Source: Oxalobacteraceae sp. CFBP 8761
Lineage (GTDB): Bacteria; Pseudomonadota; Gammaproteobacteria; Burkholderiales; Burkholderiaceae_D
NCBI GenBank assembly: GCA_014841595.1
Contig: JACYUE010000003.1
Span: 124,001-188,000 of the forward strand
DNA: 64,000 bases
Direction: 5' to 3'
How positions within the stretch are numbered: the first letter of the stretch is position 1; every line of letters begins with the position of its first letter. The position numbers and the translations under genes are program-made. The notes beneath the pieces were generated by a model, which was not told where the DNA came from, did not search any database, and saw only the letters and a list, made by a program, of their open reading frames with translations. Of this stretch, positions 54,991-64,000 are shown in pieces.

Positions 54991-56175
54991 ATGAAGTTAC
55001 TTACCTTCAGCACTCTCTACCCCAACGCGCAGCAGCCCAATCATGGCATCTTCGTAGAAACCCGTTTACGCTACCTGATTGCGAGCGGCAAGGTCGAGTC
55101 ACGTGTGGTCGCCCCGGTGCCATGGTTCCCGCTCAAGGGAGAAAGCTTCGGCCATTACGGCACACTGGCCAAGGTGCCGCGCCAGGAAACCCGCAACGGC
55201 ATCCACGTCACCCACCCGCGCTACCTGGTGGTGCCACGGTTTGGCATGAACCTGACGCCGTATTCGCTGGCGCACGCCGCGAAAAAGGAAGTGGGCCGCA
55301 TCCTCGACGAAGGCTATGATTTCGATGCCATCGATGCCCATTATTTCTATCCAGACGGCGTAGCGGCCGTCATGCTGGGCAAGTACTTCAACAAACCAGT
55401 TGTGGTGACCGCCCGCGGTACCGACATCAACCTGATTCCGCAGTACGCGCGCCCGCGCCAGCTCATCTTGCAGGCAGCGCGCGACGCTGACGGCGTCATC
55501 ACCGTCTGCCAGGCGCTCAAGGACGAAATGGTCGAGCTCGGTGTTGCGCCCGCCCACATCACGCCGTTGCGCAACGGCGTCGACCTGGAGCGCTTCATGC
55601 CGGCCGACCGTGCACAGGCCAGAGCGAACATCGGCCTGGCGCCGGGTCGCTTCACGCTGCTCTCGGTGGGCCTGCTCGATCCGCGCAAGGCGCACGACCT
55701 GATCATCCGCGCGCTGCCGCTGCTGCCGGAGGTCGACCTCCTGATCGCCGGTATCGGCCCGCAGAAGAACAATCTGGTGCAGCTGGCGCGTGAACTTGGC
55801 GTGCAGGAGCGTGTCAAGCTGCTGGGCGCCGTGCCGCAAACCGAACTGAAAACTTACTACAACGCGGCCGACGCGCTGGTGCTGGCCTCGAGCCGTGAAG
55901 GCTGGGCCAATGTGCTGCTCGAGAGCATGGCGTGCGGCACCCCGGTGGTGGCCAGCAATGTGTGGGGCACGCCGGAAGTTGTCGCGTCGCCCGACGCGGG
56001 CGTCCTGATGCCGGAGCGTACCCCGCAAGGTCTGGTTCAGGCCCTGGGCCAATTGCGCGCCAATTACCCTGAACACGCCGCCACCCGCCGCTATGCCGAA
56101 AACTTCGGCTGGCAACCGACCACCCAGGGCCAGATCGACCTGTTCCACTCCATCATGGCGAGAAAAGCCGCGTGA
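54991..56175 (+). CDS. Glycosyltransferase family 4 protein
   Basis: A 394-residue GT-B glycosyltransferase: FSTLYPNAQQPNHGIFVETRL start, ARGTDIN, LRNGVDLERF, and the donor-site SSREGWANVLLESMACGTPV. It opens a second rightward unit of the exopolysaccharide locus (two GT4 enzymes and the O-ligase). Overlaps the next gene by four bases. Confidence 0.9.
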   Translation: MKLLTFSTLYPNAQQPNHGIFVETRLRYLIASGKVESRVVAPVPWFPLKGESFGHYGTLAKVPRQETRNGIHVTHPRYLVVPRFGMNLTPYSLAHAAKKEVGRILDEGYDFDAIDAHYFYPDGVAAVMLGKYFNKPVVVTARGTDINLIPQYARPRQLILQAARDADGVITVCQALKDEMVELGVAPAHITPLRNGVDLERFMPADRAQARANIGLAPGRFTLLSVGLLDPRKAHDLIIRALPLLPEVDLLIAGIGPQKNNLVQLARELGVQERVKLLGAVPQTELKTYYNAADALVLASSREGWANVLLESMACGTPVVASNVWGTPEVVASPDAGVLMPERTPQGLVQALGQLRANYPEHAATRRYAENFGWQPTTQGQIDLFHSIMARKAA

Positions 56176-57329
56176 AAATCCTTTACCATCACCGCACCCG
56201 TTCCAAGGACGGCCAGTACGTCCACATCGAAGAAATGATCCGCGCCCTGCGTGCCGAAGGCCACGAAGTCGTGATCGTTGCGCCGCCGAGCGCCGAGACC
56301 GAATCGTTTGGCTCGGACGCCGGGCCGGTCGCCTGGCTCAAGCGCCATCTGCCGAAGACGTTCTATGAACTGATGGAGCTGTCCTATTCGCTGGTTGCCT
56401 ACCGGCGCCTGGCGAAGGCCGTCAAGCAGCATCGGCCGGACGTGCTGTACGAGCGCTACAATCTCTTCTTGCCGGCTGGTATCTGGCTGGCGCGCAAGTA
56501 CAAGCTGCCAATGCTGCTCGAAGTCAATGCCCCAATCCTCGAAGAACGCGCGCGCTACGACGGTCTGGCGCTCACCGGACTGGCGCGCTGGTCGCAGGCG
56601 TATGCCTGGCGCAATGCCGACATGGTGCTGCCGGTGACCCGGGTGCTGGGCGATATCGTGCAATCGTACGGCGTCGATCCCCAGCGCATCGAGGTGATCC
56701 CGAACGGCATCGATCCCGAGCGCTTCGCCAATGCGCCGGACGTACTGGCCGCCAAACGCGCACTCGGCCTGGAGCAATACCTGGTGCTGGGCTTTACTGG
56801 CTTCGTACGCGACTGGCACGGTCTGGACAAGGTGATCGACCTGATCGCCCAGGATCCACCTGACGCCCACCGCCACCTGCTGGTGGTCGGCGACGGTCCG
56901 GTGCGCGCCACACTCGAGCAGCAGGCGCGCGATCTTGGGGTCGCGCATCGGGTCAAGTTTACCGGCATCGTCGGGCGCGACGACGTGGCGCGCCATGTGG
57001 CCGCCTTCGACATTGCTCTGCAGCCGGCCGTGGTCAAGTATGCCTCGCCCCTGAAGCTGTTCGAGTACCTGGCACTGGGCAAGGCCATCGTTGGTCCCGA
57101 CCAGCCGAATATCCGCGAAATCCTGCGCGCCGACTACAACGCGGTACTGTTCGATCCCGAAACCCCGGCCGGCCTGGCTGGCGCGGTCAAGCGCTTGTGC
57201 GACGACATCGCGCTGCGCACCAAAGTGGCAGCCAATGCGCGCGCCACCATCGACGAGCAGCAACTGACCTGGCGTGCCAACGCACGCCGCGCGGTGGCAC
57301 TGTTCGAGAGGCTGCAGCGCCGTGCGTGA
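56172..57329 (+). CDS. Glycosyltransferase family 4 protein
   Basis: A 385-residue GT-B enzyme: HHRTRSKDGQYVHIEEMI, LEVNAPILEER, IPNGIDPERF and the donor-site SPLKLFEYLALGKAIVGPD. Start is GTG at 56172 inside GTGA of the previous stop, so translation is coupled. Probably adds a sugar to the same repeat unit as its neighbour. Confidence 0.9.
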   Translation: MKILYHHRTRSKDGQYVHIEEMIRALRAEGHEVVIVAPPSAETESFGSDAGPVAWLKRHLPKTFYELMELSYSLVAYRRLAKAVKQHRPDVLYERYNLFLPAGIWLARKYKLPMLLEVNAPILEERARYDGLALTGLARWSQAYAWRNADMVLPVTRVLGDIVQSYGVDPQRIEVIPNGIDPERFANAPDVLAAKRALGLEQYLVLGFTGFVRDWHGLDKVIDLIAQDPPDAHRHLLVVGDGPVRATLEQQARDLGVAHRVKFTGIVGRDDVARHVAAFDIALQPAVVKYASPLKLFEYLALGKAIVGPDQPNIREILRADYNAVLFDPETPAGLAGAVKRLCDDIALRTKVAANARATIDEQQLTWRANARRAVALFERLQRRA

Positions 57330-58659
57330 CCTGATTCTGTTTGCCGCTTTTCTTGCGGTCATTCCTTTCATCTTCAAGCGTCCGGTGGTGGGCGCCATCG
57401 CCTATGCGGTGTTCAGCCTGATGAATCCGCATCGCTTGACGTACGGCTTTGCCCAGTCGTTCCAGTTTGCGCTGATCCTGTGCGTCGTGACCCTGATCTC
57501 GGTCGTGATCTCGAAAGAGAAAAAGAAGCTCCCGATGTCGGCGCCAACCGTGGTCCTGATCCTGTTCTGTATCTGGATCACGATTGCCACCATCTTCGCC
57601 CAGCTGCCAAGCGAGGCCTGGATTGACTGGGACCGTACCAGCAAGATCATGCTGATGGTCTTCGTCACGCTCCTGACCGTGCGCACCGCCAACGATGTCA
57701 AGATACTGGCGCTGGCAGTCGCGCTCTCGCTCGGCTTCTGGGGCATCAAGAGCGGCATCTTCGTGATCGTCAGCGGTGGTGGCGCAGGTATGCTCGGCCC
57801 GCGCAGTAGCTTCATCAGCGACAACAACACCCTGGCGCTGGCGCTGGTCACCATTACCCCGTTGCTGGTCTATGTAATCACCCTGGTCGAATCGAAGTGG
57901 CTCAAGCGCGCAGTGATCGGGATGGCGGCGCTTACCACGCTGGCCGCGATCGGCTCGTATTCGCGTGGTGCCTTGCTCGGCGCGTTTGCCATGGGCTTCT
58001 TCTTGTGGATCAAATCGGCGCACAAGGTCAGGATCGGCGTGGCGTTCGCCGTGATAGTGCCGTTCGTCCTGCTGAGCATGCCACCCGAATGGATGGGGCG
58101 CATGCACACGATCGAGACCTATGACGAAGATGCCTCGGCCACGGGCCGCATCAACTCCTGGTATTTTGCGATCAATATAGCCAATGCCCATCCGCTCGGG
58201 GGCGGTCCCAACGTCTTCACGCCGAGCATGTTCCAGCTCTATGCGCCGGACCCGACCCGCTTCTACGATGCCCACAGCATCTATTTCCAGGTCCTGGGAG
58301 AGCTCGGTTACTTTGGCCTGCTGTTGTTCCTGACCCTGTTCGTCGTGACCTGGCGTACCGGCTCACGCGTGATTCGCCATTGCCGCGACAAGGAAGAACT
58401 GGCTTGGGCGGCCATGCTCGCGCGCATGTGCCAGGTCAGCATCATCGGCTACATGACGGCAGGCGCATTTTTGACGCTGGCCTACTATGACCTGATCTAC
58501 TACATCATCGCGATCCTGATCACGCTCGACAAGGTATTGATCCGTGACCCGCAACCGGACAATACGCCGCCGATCCGGCTGCCATTCCTGGAGCGCTACC
58601 AGCAGCGTGCCAGCGAGCGCGCCAAGGCGCGCGCTGCGGCGGCGCCGAAACGGCGTTAA
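57322..58659 (+). CDS. Exosortase A-associated O-glycosylation ligase / Wzy-type polymerase
   Basis: A 445-residue membrane protein with about ten to eleven spans and a large periplasmic loop holding the Wzy_C/O-ligase pattern (GRINSWYFAINIANAHPLGGG, then FYDAHSIYFQVLGELG). It resembles the TIGR03097 type and may polymerise repeat units or link glycan to protein. Start is GTG at 57322, overlapping the previous stop; GAGAGG lies ten bases upstream. Its stop codon overlaps that of the convergent decarboxylase gene by four bases. Confidence 0.9.
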   Translation: MRDLILFAAFLAVIPFIFKRPVVGAIAYAVFSLMNPHRLTYGFAQSFQFALILCVVTLISVVISKEKKKLPMSAPTVVLILFCIWITIATIFAQLPSEAWIDWDRTSKIMLMVFVTLLTVRTANDVKILALAVALSLGFWGIKSGIFVIVSGGGAGMLGPRSSFISDNNTLALALVTITPLLVYVITLVESKWLKRAVIGMAALTTLAAIGSYSRGALLGAFAMGFFLWIKSAHKVRIGVAFAVIVPFVLLSMPPEWMGRMHTIETYDEDASATGRINSWYFAINIANAHPLGGGPNVFTPSMFQLYAPDPTRFYDAHSIYFQVLGELGYFGLLLFLTLFVVTWRTGSRVIRHCRDKEELAWAAMLARMCQVSIIGYMTAGAFLTLAYYDLIYYIIAILITLDKVLIRDPQPDNTPPIRLPFLERYQQRASERAKARAAAAPKRR

Positions 58660-59903
58660 ACGAGCACTTCCAGCGCCGCCGGATGGCCGAGAAAGCCCGC
58701 CGGACTGGCGCTGGCGCCATACGCGCCGGACTGGAACACCACCACCAGGTCGCCAATGCGGGCATGCGCCAGTGGCATACGCTCGGCCAGGATGTCGAGC
58801 GGAGTGCACAGCGGACCCGTGGCCGATGCCGGGCCGCTGTCCGGTGCGTCATTCTGCGCGTTGATGCGGTTGCCGATCGCAACCGGATAATTTTTGCGGA
58901 TCACTTGCCCCAGATTGCCGGAGGCGGCCAGATGATGGTGCATGCCGCCATCGAGGACAAGGAATACTTCGCCGCGCGACACCTTGCGGTCGATCACGCG
59001 CGCCACATACACACCGGCTTCGCCGACAAGGTAGCGGCCCAGCTCGATCGCGAGACGGGCCTGCGGCAGGGCCTGCTCCAGGCGCGGCACCCATTGCGCC
59101 AGGTGCTCGCCCATCGGGGCCGGATCGAGCCGCGTTTCGCCGGGAAAGTAGGGAATCCCCAGCCCCCCGCCGATGTTTACCTGGTACACCGTCAGCGGGC
59201 TCTCGCCCGCCAGGCGCAGCGCCAGCTCGATGCTGCGCGACTGCGCCTCGATGATAGCGTCCAGGCGCAGGCTCTGCGAGCCGCTGAAAATGTGAAAACC
59301 CTGGAAATCCAGGCCCAGCGCCGCGACCTGGCGCAGCATGTCCGGCGCCAGCTCGGCATCGATGCCGAACGGCTTGGCGCCACCGCCCATTTTCATGCCT
59401 GACGATTTCAGTTCGAACTCGGGATTGATGCGCAGCGCCACGCGCGGCGTGATACCGAGCCGCTCGCCGACGCGCGCAGCACCCGCCAGTTCGTGTTCCG
59501 ATTCGATATTCAGGCACGCGCCGCTGGCGATCGCCTGGCTCAGTTCCGCTTCCAGCTTGGCCGGGCCGGCAAAGCTGATGCGCGCCGGATCGATCCCGGT
59601 ATCGAGCGCGGTCTTCAATTCGCTGCTGGATGCAACGTCCAGGCCATCGACGATACCGGCCATGTGCTGCACCAGCGCCGGCATCGGGTTGGCCTTGATC
59701 GAGTAATGCAGCGCGACCGCCGGCGGCAGCACGGCGCGCAGCCCGGCAACCTGGGCGCTGCAGACGGCGCGGTCGATGGCATAGAACGGCGTGCGGCCGA
59801 CGCGCTGCGCCAGCCGGGGCAGCGCAATGCCGCCTACCTGGAGGACATCGTCGACCACGGGAAAGTGGATCTGGGGAGCGTGCTGGGGCTTGGTGCCGGT
59901 CAT
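58656..59903 (-). CDS. Exosortase A-associated PLP-dependent decarboxylase (type III fold)
   Basis: A 415-residue enzyme of the diaminopimelate/ornithine decarboxylase fold: YSIKANPMPAL with the PLP lysine (K70), the GGGLGIPY phosphate loop, and the C-terminal Cys/Tyr region (GDLVVVFQSGAYG). It resembles the TIGR03099 type of XrtA loci and would decarboxylate an amino acid, perhaps activated by the acyl-CoA-ligase-like protein upstream. Same operon, 37 bases after that gene. Confidence 0.9.
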   Translation of the reverse strand: MTGTKPQHAPQIHFPVVDDVLQVGGIALPRLAQRVGRTPFYAIDRAVCSAQVAGLRAVLPPAVALHYSIKANPMPALVQHMAGIVDGLDVASSSELKTALDTGIDPARISFAGPAKLEAELSQAIASGACLNIESEHELAGAARVGERLGITPRVALRINPEFELKSSGMKMGGGAKPFGIDAELAPDMLRQVAALGLDFQGFHIFSGSQSLRLDAIIEAQSRSIELALRLAGESPLTVYQVNIGGGLGIPYFPGETRLDPAPMGEHLAQWVPRLEQALPQARLAIELGRYLVGEAGVYVARVIDRKVSRGEVFLVLDGGMHHHLAASGNLGQVIRKNYPVAIGNRINAQNDAPDSGPASATGPLCTPLDILAERMPLAHARIGDLVVVFQSGAYGASASPAGFLGHPAALEVLV

Positions 59904-59940
59904 GAGCGTGCGAACGAAACGAATGGGTGGGCGCGCGGCG

Positions 59941-61539
59941 TCACACGCTGCGCAGGATGGTTTGGCGTAACAGGTTGCGGTCGATCTTGCCGTTCGGATT
60001 GCGCGGCAGCGCTTCGGTGCGCAACACGATGTCGGCCGGGACCATGTAGGCCGGCAGACGGCGGCGGCATTCGGCCAGCAAGGCCGCGCGGTCGATCACT
60101 GCGGGATCGGCAACCGCCACGGCGACGATGGCCTGGCCCAGCTGCTGGTCGTCAACACCGAACACGGCCACTTCGCTCACCAGGCCGCTTGCATGCAGCA
60201 CGCTCTCGACTTCGGTCGGGCTGATGCGGTAGCCGGAAACCTTGATCATGTCGTCGCTACGCCCGATGAAATACAGGAAGCCGTCGGCATCGCGGCGCAC
60301 GGTGTCGCCCGACCATACGGCCAGCTCGGGCAACGGCAGGGCCGGATGCTGGCCCGGAGAAGGCCGGAAACGCAGTGCGGTGCGCGCCGCGTCGTTCCAG
60401 TAGCCCAGCGCCACCAGCGCGCCGCGGTGTACCAGCTCACCCGGCTCATCCGGGTCGCACAGGCTGCCGTCCGGGCGCACCACCAGCACCTCGGCGTTGG
60501 GGATCGCGCGCCCGATCGAGTCCGGGCGGCGCGCCAGCTCGGCCGGCGGCAGGTACGTCGAGCGAAACGCCTCGGTCAGGCCATACATCAGGAAGATCTC
60601 GGCCGCTGGCAACGCCTCTTGCAGTGCCCTGACCGTCACGACCGGCATGGCGCCGCCGGAATTGGTGATGAAACGCAGCGAGCAAGCCTCGGGCCACGCC
60701 AGGCGCGACAGGGCGATCCACAATGGCGGCACTGCAGCCAGGCCGGTGATGCGCTCGGCCTGCACAAGGGCGACGATATCCTTCGGAAACAGGTAATTCA
60801 TGAGCACGACTGCCGCGCCGCGCAGGAACGCCGTGGTCAGCTGGCTCAGGCCATAGTCAAAGCTCAGTGGCAGCACCGCCAGCAGGCGGTCGGCGGCAGA
60901 CAGGTCAAGATAGCTGGCAACGCTGGCAGCACCCGCGACCATATTCTGGTGCGACAGGACCACCCCCTTGGGTGCACCGGTGCTGCCCGAGGTGTACAGG
61001 ATAGCGGCCATGTCGGTATCGATGCGCGAATGGGGCGCGACGGCCATGCCGGCGGCACTGCCTTCAAGCTGCGCCCAGCGCAGAATCGCGGGCTGGGCCG
61101 TGGGAGTATCCGTGGGGGACGTCGTGGACGTGGCGGCTGCGGCGCCATCGGTCAGCAGCAACGCGCCCAGGTCGGGGCAGCCGGCCAGCGCCGTGCCCAG
61201 CTGGGCATGGCGTTCGGGCGTGGTCGCCAGCAGGCGTACATTGCAGTCGGCCAGGATGTAGGCTACCTGTTCGGGCTTGAGCAGCGGATTGACCGGCACG
61301 AACACGCAGCCGGCGGCAGCGGCACCGAACATGGCCACCACGTTCTCGATGCGCTTTTCCATGTACACGGCAACGCGCTCGCCCGGCTGCAGGCCATGCG
61401 CCAGGAACAGGGCAGCCGCGGCGCGCACCTGCTCCGCCAGTTGGGCATAGGTGCAACGCAAAGCGCCATGGGCCAGGGCCTCGGCATCCGGGGTGCGCGC
61501 TGCGCTCTCGAAAATACTGTCGTGGATCAGATAATTCAT
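59941..61539 (-). CDS. Exosortase A-associated acyl-CoA ligase (AMP-forming)
   Basis: A 532-residue adenylating enzyme: ILYTSGSTGAPKGVV, MYGLTEAFRSTYLPP, GYWNDAARTA, then the hinge GRSDDMIKVSGYRISP and the closing NPNGKIDRN lysine. It resembles the TIGR03098 type. The usual companions (a dedicated acyl carrier protein and two hydrolases) are not found in the window. Start at the ATG at 61539; the upstream Shine-Dalgarno is weak. Confidence 0.9.
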   Translation of the reverse strand: MNYLIHDSIFESAARTPDAEALAHGALRCTYAQLAEQVRAAAALFLAHGLQPGERVAVYMEKRIENVVAMFGAAAAGCVFVPVNPLLKPEQVAYILADCNVRLLATTPERHAQLGTALAGCPDLGALLLTDGAAAATSTTSPTDTPTAQPAILRWAQLEGSAAGMAVAPHSRIDTDMAAILYTSGSTGAPKGVVLSHQNMVAGAASVASYLDLSAADRLLAVLPLSFDYGLSQLTTAFLRGAAVVLMNYLFPKDIVALVQAERITGLAAVPPLWIALSRLAWPEACSLRFITNSGGAMPVVTVRALQEALPAAEIFLMYGLTEAFRSTYLPPAELARRPDSIGRAIPNAEVLVVRPDGSLCDPDEPGELVHRGALVALGYWNDAARTALRFRPSPGQHPALPLPELAVWSGDTVRRDADGFLYFIGRSDDMIKVSGYRISPTEVESVLHASGLVSEVAVFGVDDQQLGQAIVAVAVADPAVIDRAALLAECRRRLPAYMVPADIVLRTEALPRNPNGKIDRNLLRQTILRSV

Positions 61540-61613
61540 CGGGTTCGGATCTGGTGCCCGCCTGAGGTGGGAGTAGCGCGGCGCATTCGCCATCTTACCA
61601 GTTCGGGCTTGAC

Positions 61614-61627
61614 TGCAAGCGCTTGCA
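61614..61627. promoter_or_regulatory. 14-bp LacI-like palindrome between the ligase and aminotransferase genes
   Basis: TGCAAGCGCTTGCA is a perfect palindrome in the 172-base divergent gap. It looks like a LacI-family operator but has a GCGC centre, not the AACGTT of the sites near 4850 and 5056. An extended -10 (TGCTATATT, ending 61705) points to the aminotransferase gene and would place the transcription start almost at its ATG. Confidence 0.4.
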
Positions 61628-61711
61628 CAGCCGTTTCGCCACCCGCGCGCCGGCCCGGCCGGAGGGGCGCCGGTATGCTGGAACGCCGGGAACGCATGCT
61701 ATATTGAAATC

Positions 61712-62926
61712 ATGCAGCGAATAAACAACAACAGCACACCCATGCGCGCCATCCCTGCCGTTCCGGTCCTTTCACTGGCCACTTTCGCGTCGGATGGCCC
61801 GACCTTGCCGGCGCTTGACGACGCGCCTGCGGTGCAGCTGGTTTCGAGTGGACGGATCGCGATCGGCATGGCGCTGCGCGCGCTGGGCGTGGGCCCGGGC
61901 GACACGGTGCTGGTTCCGGCCTATCACAGCCTGTCGATGATCCCGCCGGTGCACTGGCGGGGCGCCGAAGTCGTGTTCTACCGCGTTCACCCCGACACCA
62001 CGATCGACCTGGCCGATATCGCACGCAAGATCGGTCCGGGTGTCAAAGCGATCATGGCGACCCATTTCTTCGGCTTTCCGCAAGACCTCGCGCCCTTGCG
62101 CGCGTTGTGCGATACGCACGCCATCGGGCTGGTCGAGGATTGCGCCCACTGCTTCTTCGGCGCGCACGGCGGCGTAAACATCGGCAGCAGCGGCGACTAT
62201 GCAATCGGCAGCAGCATGAAATTCTTTCCGATCTTCGAAGGCGGTTGCCTGGTCTCGTACCGGCACCGGCTGCCGTTGCGGCAATTGCGCAGCGCCGGCG
62301 CCGGTTTCGAGGCCAAGGCCGCACTCAATGCCCTCGAGGCCAGCTTTGCCCAGGGGCGCCTTCCGTTATTGCACGCCGCCCTGGTCCTGCCGCTGCGTCT
62401 GCGCACCGCACTGTGGAACCGGGTCAAGCGGCGCGCAGCAACAGCCGACGGGCCGGCCCCGACAACGCTGGCCCCGGCATCGTCGGACAGCAGCTTCGAC
62501 TTCGATCCGCGCTGGATCGACCGGCGCTCGTCATGGTTCTCGCGCACCGTGCTGCGCCGCGCCGCGCGCGCGCGCCTCGTGCAGCGCCGACGCCATCACT
62601 ACCTGGCGCTGGAACGCGCCCTGGCCGGCGCCCCCGGCTGGCGCGCTCTGTTTCCCGCGCTGCCCGACGGCGCCTGTCCCTGGGTATTCCCGCTGCTGGC
62701 AGAGCACCCCGAGGCGCTGTTCGAGCACCTGCGTGCTGCTGGCGTACCGATGGTGCGCTTTGGCGCGCACCTGTGGCCCGGCGTCGATGCCGGCGTGTGC
62801 GCCAACAGCGTGGAACTGGGGCGACGCCTGTTCGGCCTGCCCTGCCACCAGGCGCTCGACGATGCGGAACGCACCTGGCTTGCGGCGACCGTGCGCCGCG
62901 CGCTCGAGCAGGCAGCGGCGTCATGA
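61712..62926 (+). CDS. DegT/DnrJ/EryC1/StrS-family aminotransferase
   Basis: A 404-residue PLP enzyme of the sugar-aminotransferase group: SGRIAIGMALRALGV, EDCAHCFFG, and the lysine-bearing SSMKFFPIFEGGCL (K170). Family members transaminate keto-sugars to amino-sugars. The helical tail is unusually rich in Arg/Ala. ATG 61712 has no Shine-Dalgarno; ATG 61742 (MRAIPAVP) is an alternative. It overlaps the next gene by four bases. Confidence 0.85.
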   Translation: MQRINNNSTPMRAIPAVPVLSLATFASDGPTLPALDDAPAVQLVSSGRIAIGMALRALGVGPGDTVLVPAYHSLSMIPPVHWRGAEVVFYRVHPDTTIDLADIARKIGPGVKAIMATHFFGFPQDLAPLRALCDTHAIGLVEDCAHCFFGAHGGVNIGSSGDYAIGSSMKFFPIFEGGCLVSYRHRLPLRQLRSAGAGFEAKAALNALEASFAQGRLPLLHAALVLPLRLRTALWNRVKRRAATADGPAPTTLAPASSDSSFDFDPRWIDRRSSWFSRTVLRRAARARLVQRRRHHYLALERALAGAPGWRALFPALPDGACPWVFPLLAEHPEALFEHLRAAGVPMVRFGAHLWPGVDAGVCANSVELGRRLFGLPCHQALDDAERTWLAATVRRALEQAAAS

Positions 62927-63963
62927 GCTGGACGGTGATCCCGGCGGCGGGCTTCGATGCCGATCCCGCCCACTGCGCACGCTGGCGCGCCCTGCATGCC
63001 GCAGCCGGCAGCTCGCCCCTGCTCACGCTCGACTTCGTCACGACCGCACTGGCTGTCTTTGGCAACGGACGCGAACAGCTGGCCTGGCACGAACAGGACG
63101 GCCAGACCGACATCATGGCGATCCTGACCCCGGCCGGGGCCGGCGCCTGGCAGACCTTCCAGCCGGCGCAGGCGCCGGTCGGCCTGTGGCTGCAGCGCGA
63201 CGCGCAGCCGCGCACGGGGCAGCTGGCGGCCCTGTTGCGCGCCCTTCCCGGCGCTGGCGTCATGCTCGGTCTGACCCAGTGCGATCCGATGCTGATGGCG
63301 CGGCCGGCGGACACCGACGCCGTGCGCACCCTCGACTATATCCAGACAGCCCGGATCACCCTGGCCGGCAGCTTCGATGACTACTGGAACACGCGTGGCA
63401 AGAACCTACGAACCAACTTGCGCAAGCAGCGCAAGCGCCTGACCGACGAGGGCGTACTGCTGCGCCTGCAGATGAGCCGCGACGTGCACGAGATGGCCGA
63501 TGCGGTGGCCGATTACGGACGGCTCGAAAGCGCCGGCTGGAAGTCGAGGGATGGCACCGCGGTGGAGGCCGGCAATGCACAAGGGCGCTTCTACCGCATG
63601 ATGCTGGAGGCATACGCCGGCCATGGCGCGGCCTGCGTAATGCGCTACTGGATCGCCGACAGGCTGGCGGCAATGGACTTGTGCATCGAAGGCGGTGGCT
63701 GCGTGGTGGTGCTCAAGACGGCGTATGACGAGAGCATTGGCAATGGGCTCTCGCCGGCGCTTCTGATGCGCGAGGAAGCCACGCGCGCGATCTTCGAGGC
63801 CGGGCGCTTCGCGCGCATCGAGTTCTACGGCCGGGTAATGGAATGGCACCTGCGCTGGACCGACGAAGTGCGCATCATGTATCACCTCAACGCGTACCGC
63901 TGGCCCTGGCTGGGCCGACTGCGCGCACTGGTGGCCGGGCGCCACCCGCCGGCCGCCGGCTAG
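62923..63963 (+). CDS. GNAT-family (CelD/BcsL, FemAB-like) acyltransferase
   Basis: A 346-residue protein with the Acetyltransf_6 fold: NLRTNLRKQRKRLTDEGVLL, the GRFYRMMLEAYA helix and the C-terminal FYGRVMEWHLRWTDEVR. It probably acylates the amino-sugar made by the preceding aminotransferase; the acyl donor is unknown. Start ATG in ATGA with the previous stop. The last 37 bases of the window carry no feature. Confidence 0.87.
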   Translation: MSWTVIPAAGFDADPAHCARWRALHAAAGSSPLLTLDFVTTALAVFGNGREQLAWHEQDGQTDIMAILTPAGAGAWQTFQPAQAPVGLWLQRDAQPRTGQLAALLRALPGAGVMLGLTQCDPMLMARPADTDAVRTLDYIQTARITLAGSFDDYWNTRGKNLRTNLRKQRKRLTDEGVLLRLQMSRDVHEMADAVADYGRLESAGWKSRDGTAVEAGNAQGRFYRMMLEAYAGHGAACVMRYWIADRLAAMDLCIEGGGCVVVLKTAYDESIGNGLSPALLMREEATRAIFEAGRFARIEFYGRVMEWHLRWTDEVRIMYHLNAYRWPWLGRLRALVAGRHPPAAG

Positions 63964-64000
63964 ACAGAGCGCGACGGGGCCTTGCGCGGTTTCGGCCAGC

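Noticed and set aside
1..64000. CRISPR arrays, insertion sequences, prophage, tRNA or rRNA genes
   Set aside because: No regularly spaced repeats, transposase or integrase genes, terminal repeats or RNA gene sequence were seen on reading both strands.

Overview
The window is high-GC, gene-dense DNA from a Gram-negative bacterium. The combination of a Tad pilus operon, an exosortase A (XrtA)/PEP-CTERM exopolysaccharide locus with its HPr-rel-A satellite, a fused isobutyryl-CoA mutase and a SapC/TonB-receptor glycan locus points to a betaproteobacterium of the Oxalobacteraceae (Massilia/Telluria type). This is an inference from gene content; no rRNA or tRNA gene is present to test it.

Layout. 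(1) 1-6660: a glycan-uptake locus. A TonB-dependent receptor, SapC and a cupin-like protein run leftwards, and a secreted deacetylase-GH16 fusion runs rightwards. Both divergent promoters are near consensus and each is followed at once by an 18-bp LacI-type palindrome. (2) 6666-17089: a leftward Tad/Flp pilus operon: flp, cpaA, an extra AAA ATPase, cpaB, cpaC, a small lipoprotein, cpaE, cpaF, tadB, tadC and a TPR/LytR_C lipoprotein, with a strong hairpin terminator just after flp. (3) 17450-19715: a diguanylate cyclase facing an HD-GYP protein. (4) 19917-23603: icmF behind a 20-bp perfect palindrome, and a small unknown gene. (5) 23794-34020: PEP-CTERM accessory region: prsT, two FeeM-like N-acyl amino acid synthase paralogues, a ThiF/E1-like protein, a PEP-CTERM surface protein, a methyltransferase, and a four-gene module (nucleotidyltransferase, HprK-like kinase, PqqD-like protein, Tat-like exported 197-aa protein). 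(6) 34192-63963: the XrtA exopolysaccharide locus: export lipoprotein, serine protease, chain-length protein, tyrosine kinase, outer-membrane barrel, ATPase, deacetylase, FemAB protein, glycosyltransferases, exosortase, amidotransferase, acyltransferase, UDP-glucuronate genes, O-ligase, decarboxylase, acyl-CoA ligase, aminotransferase and a GNAT protein.

How it fits together. The polysaccharide locus makes and exports an extracellular glycan, XrtA processes PEP-CTERM proteins that go to the surface with it, and the PEP-CTERM gene and the HPr-rel-A operon each carry a textbook sigma-54 promoter. Upstream of both lies a shared element of about 31 bases, at distances that differ by three helical turns. 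I infer one enhancer-binding regulator (PrsR-type, not encoded here) drives both. The least understood parts are the kinase/PqqD/nucleotidyltransferase module with its 197-aa exported partner, and the FeeM-ThiF-FeeM cluster.
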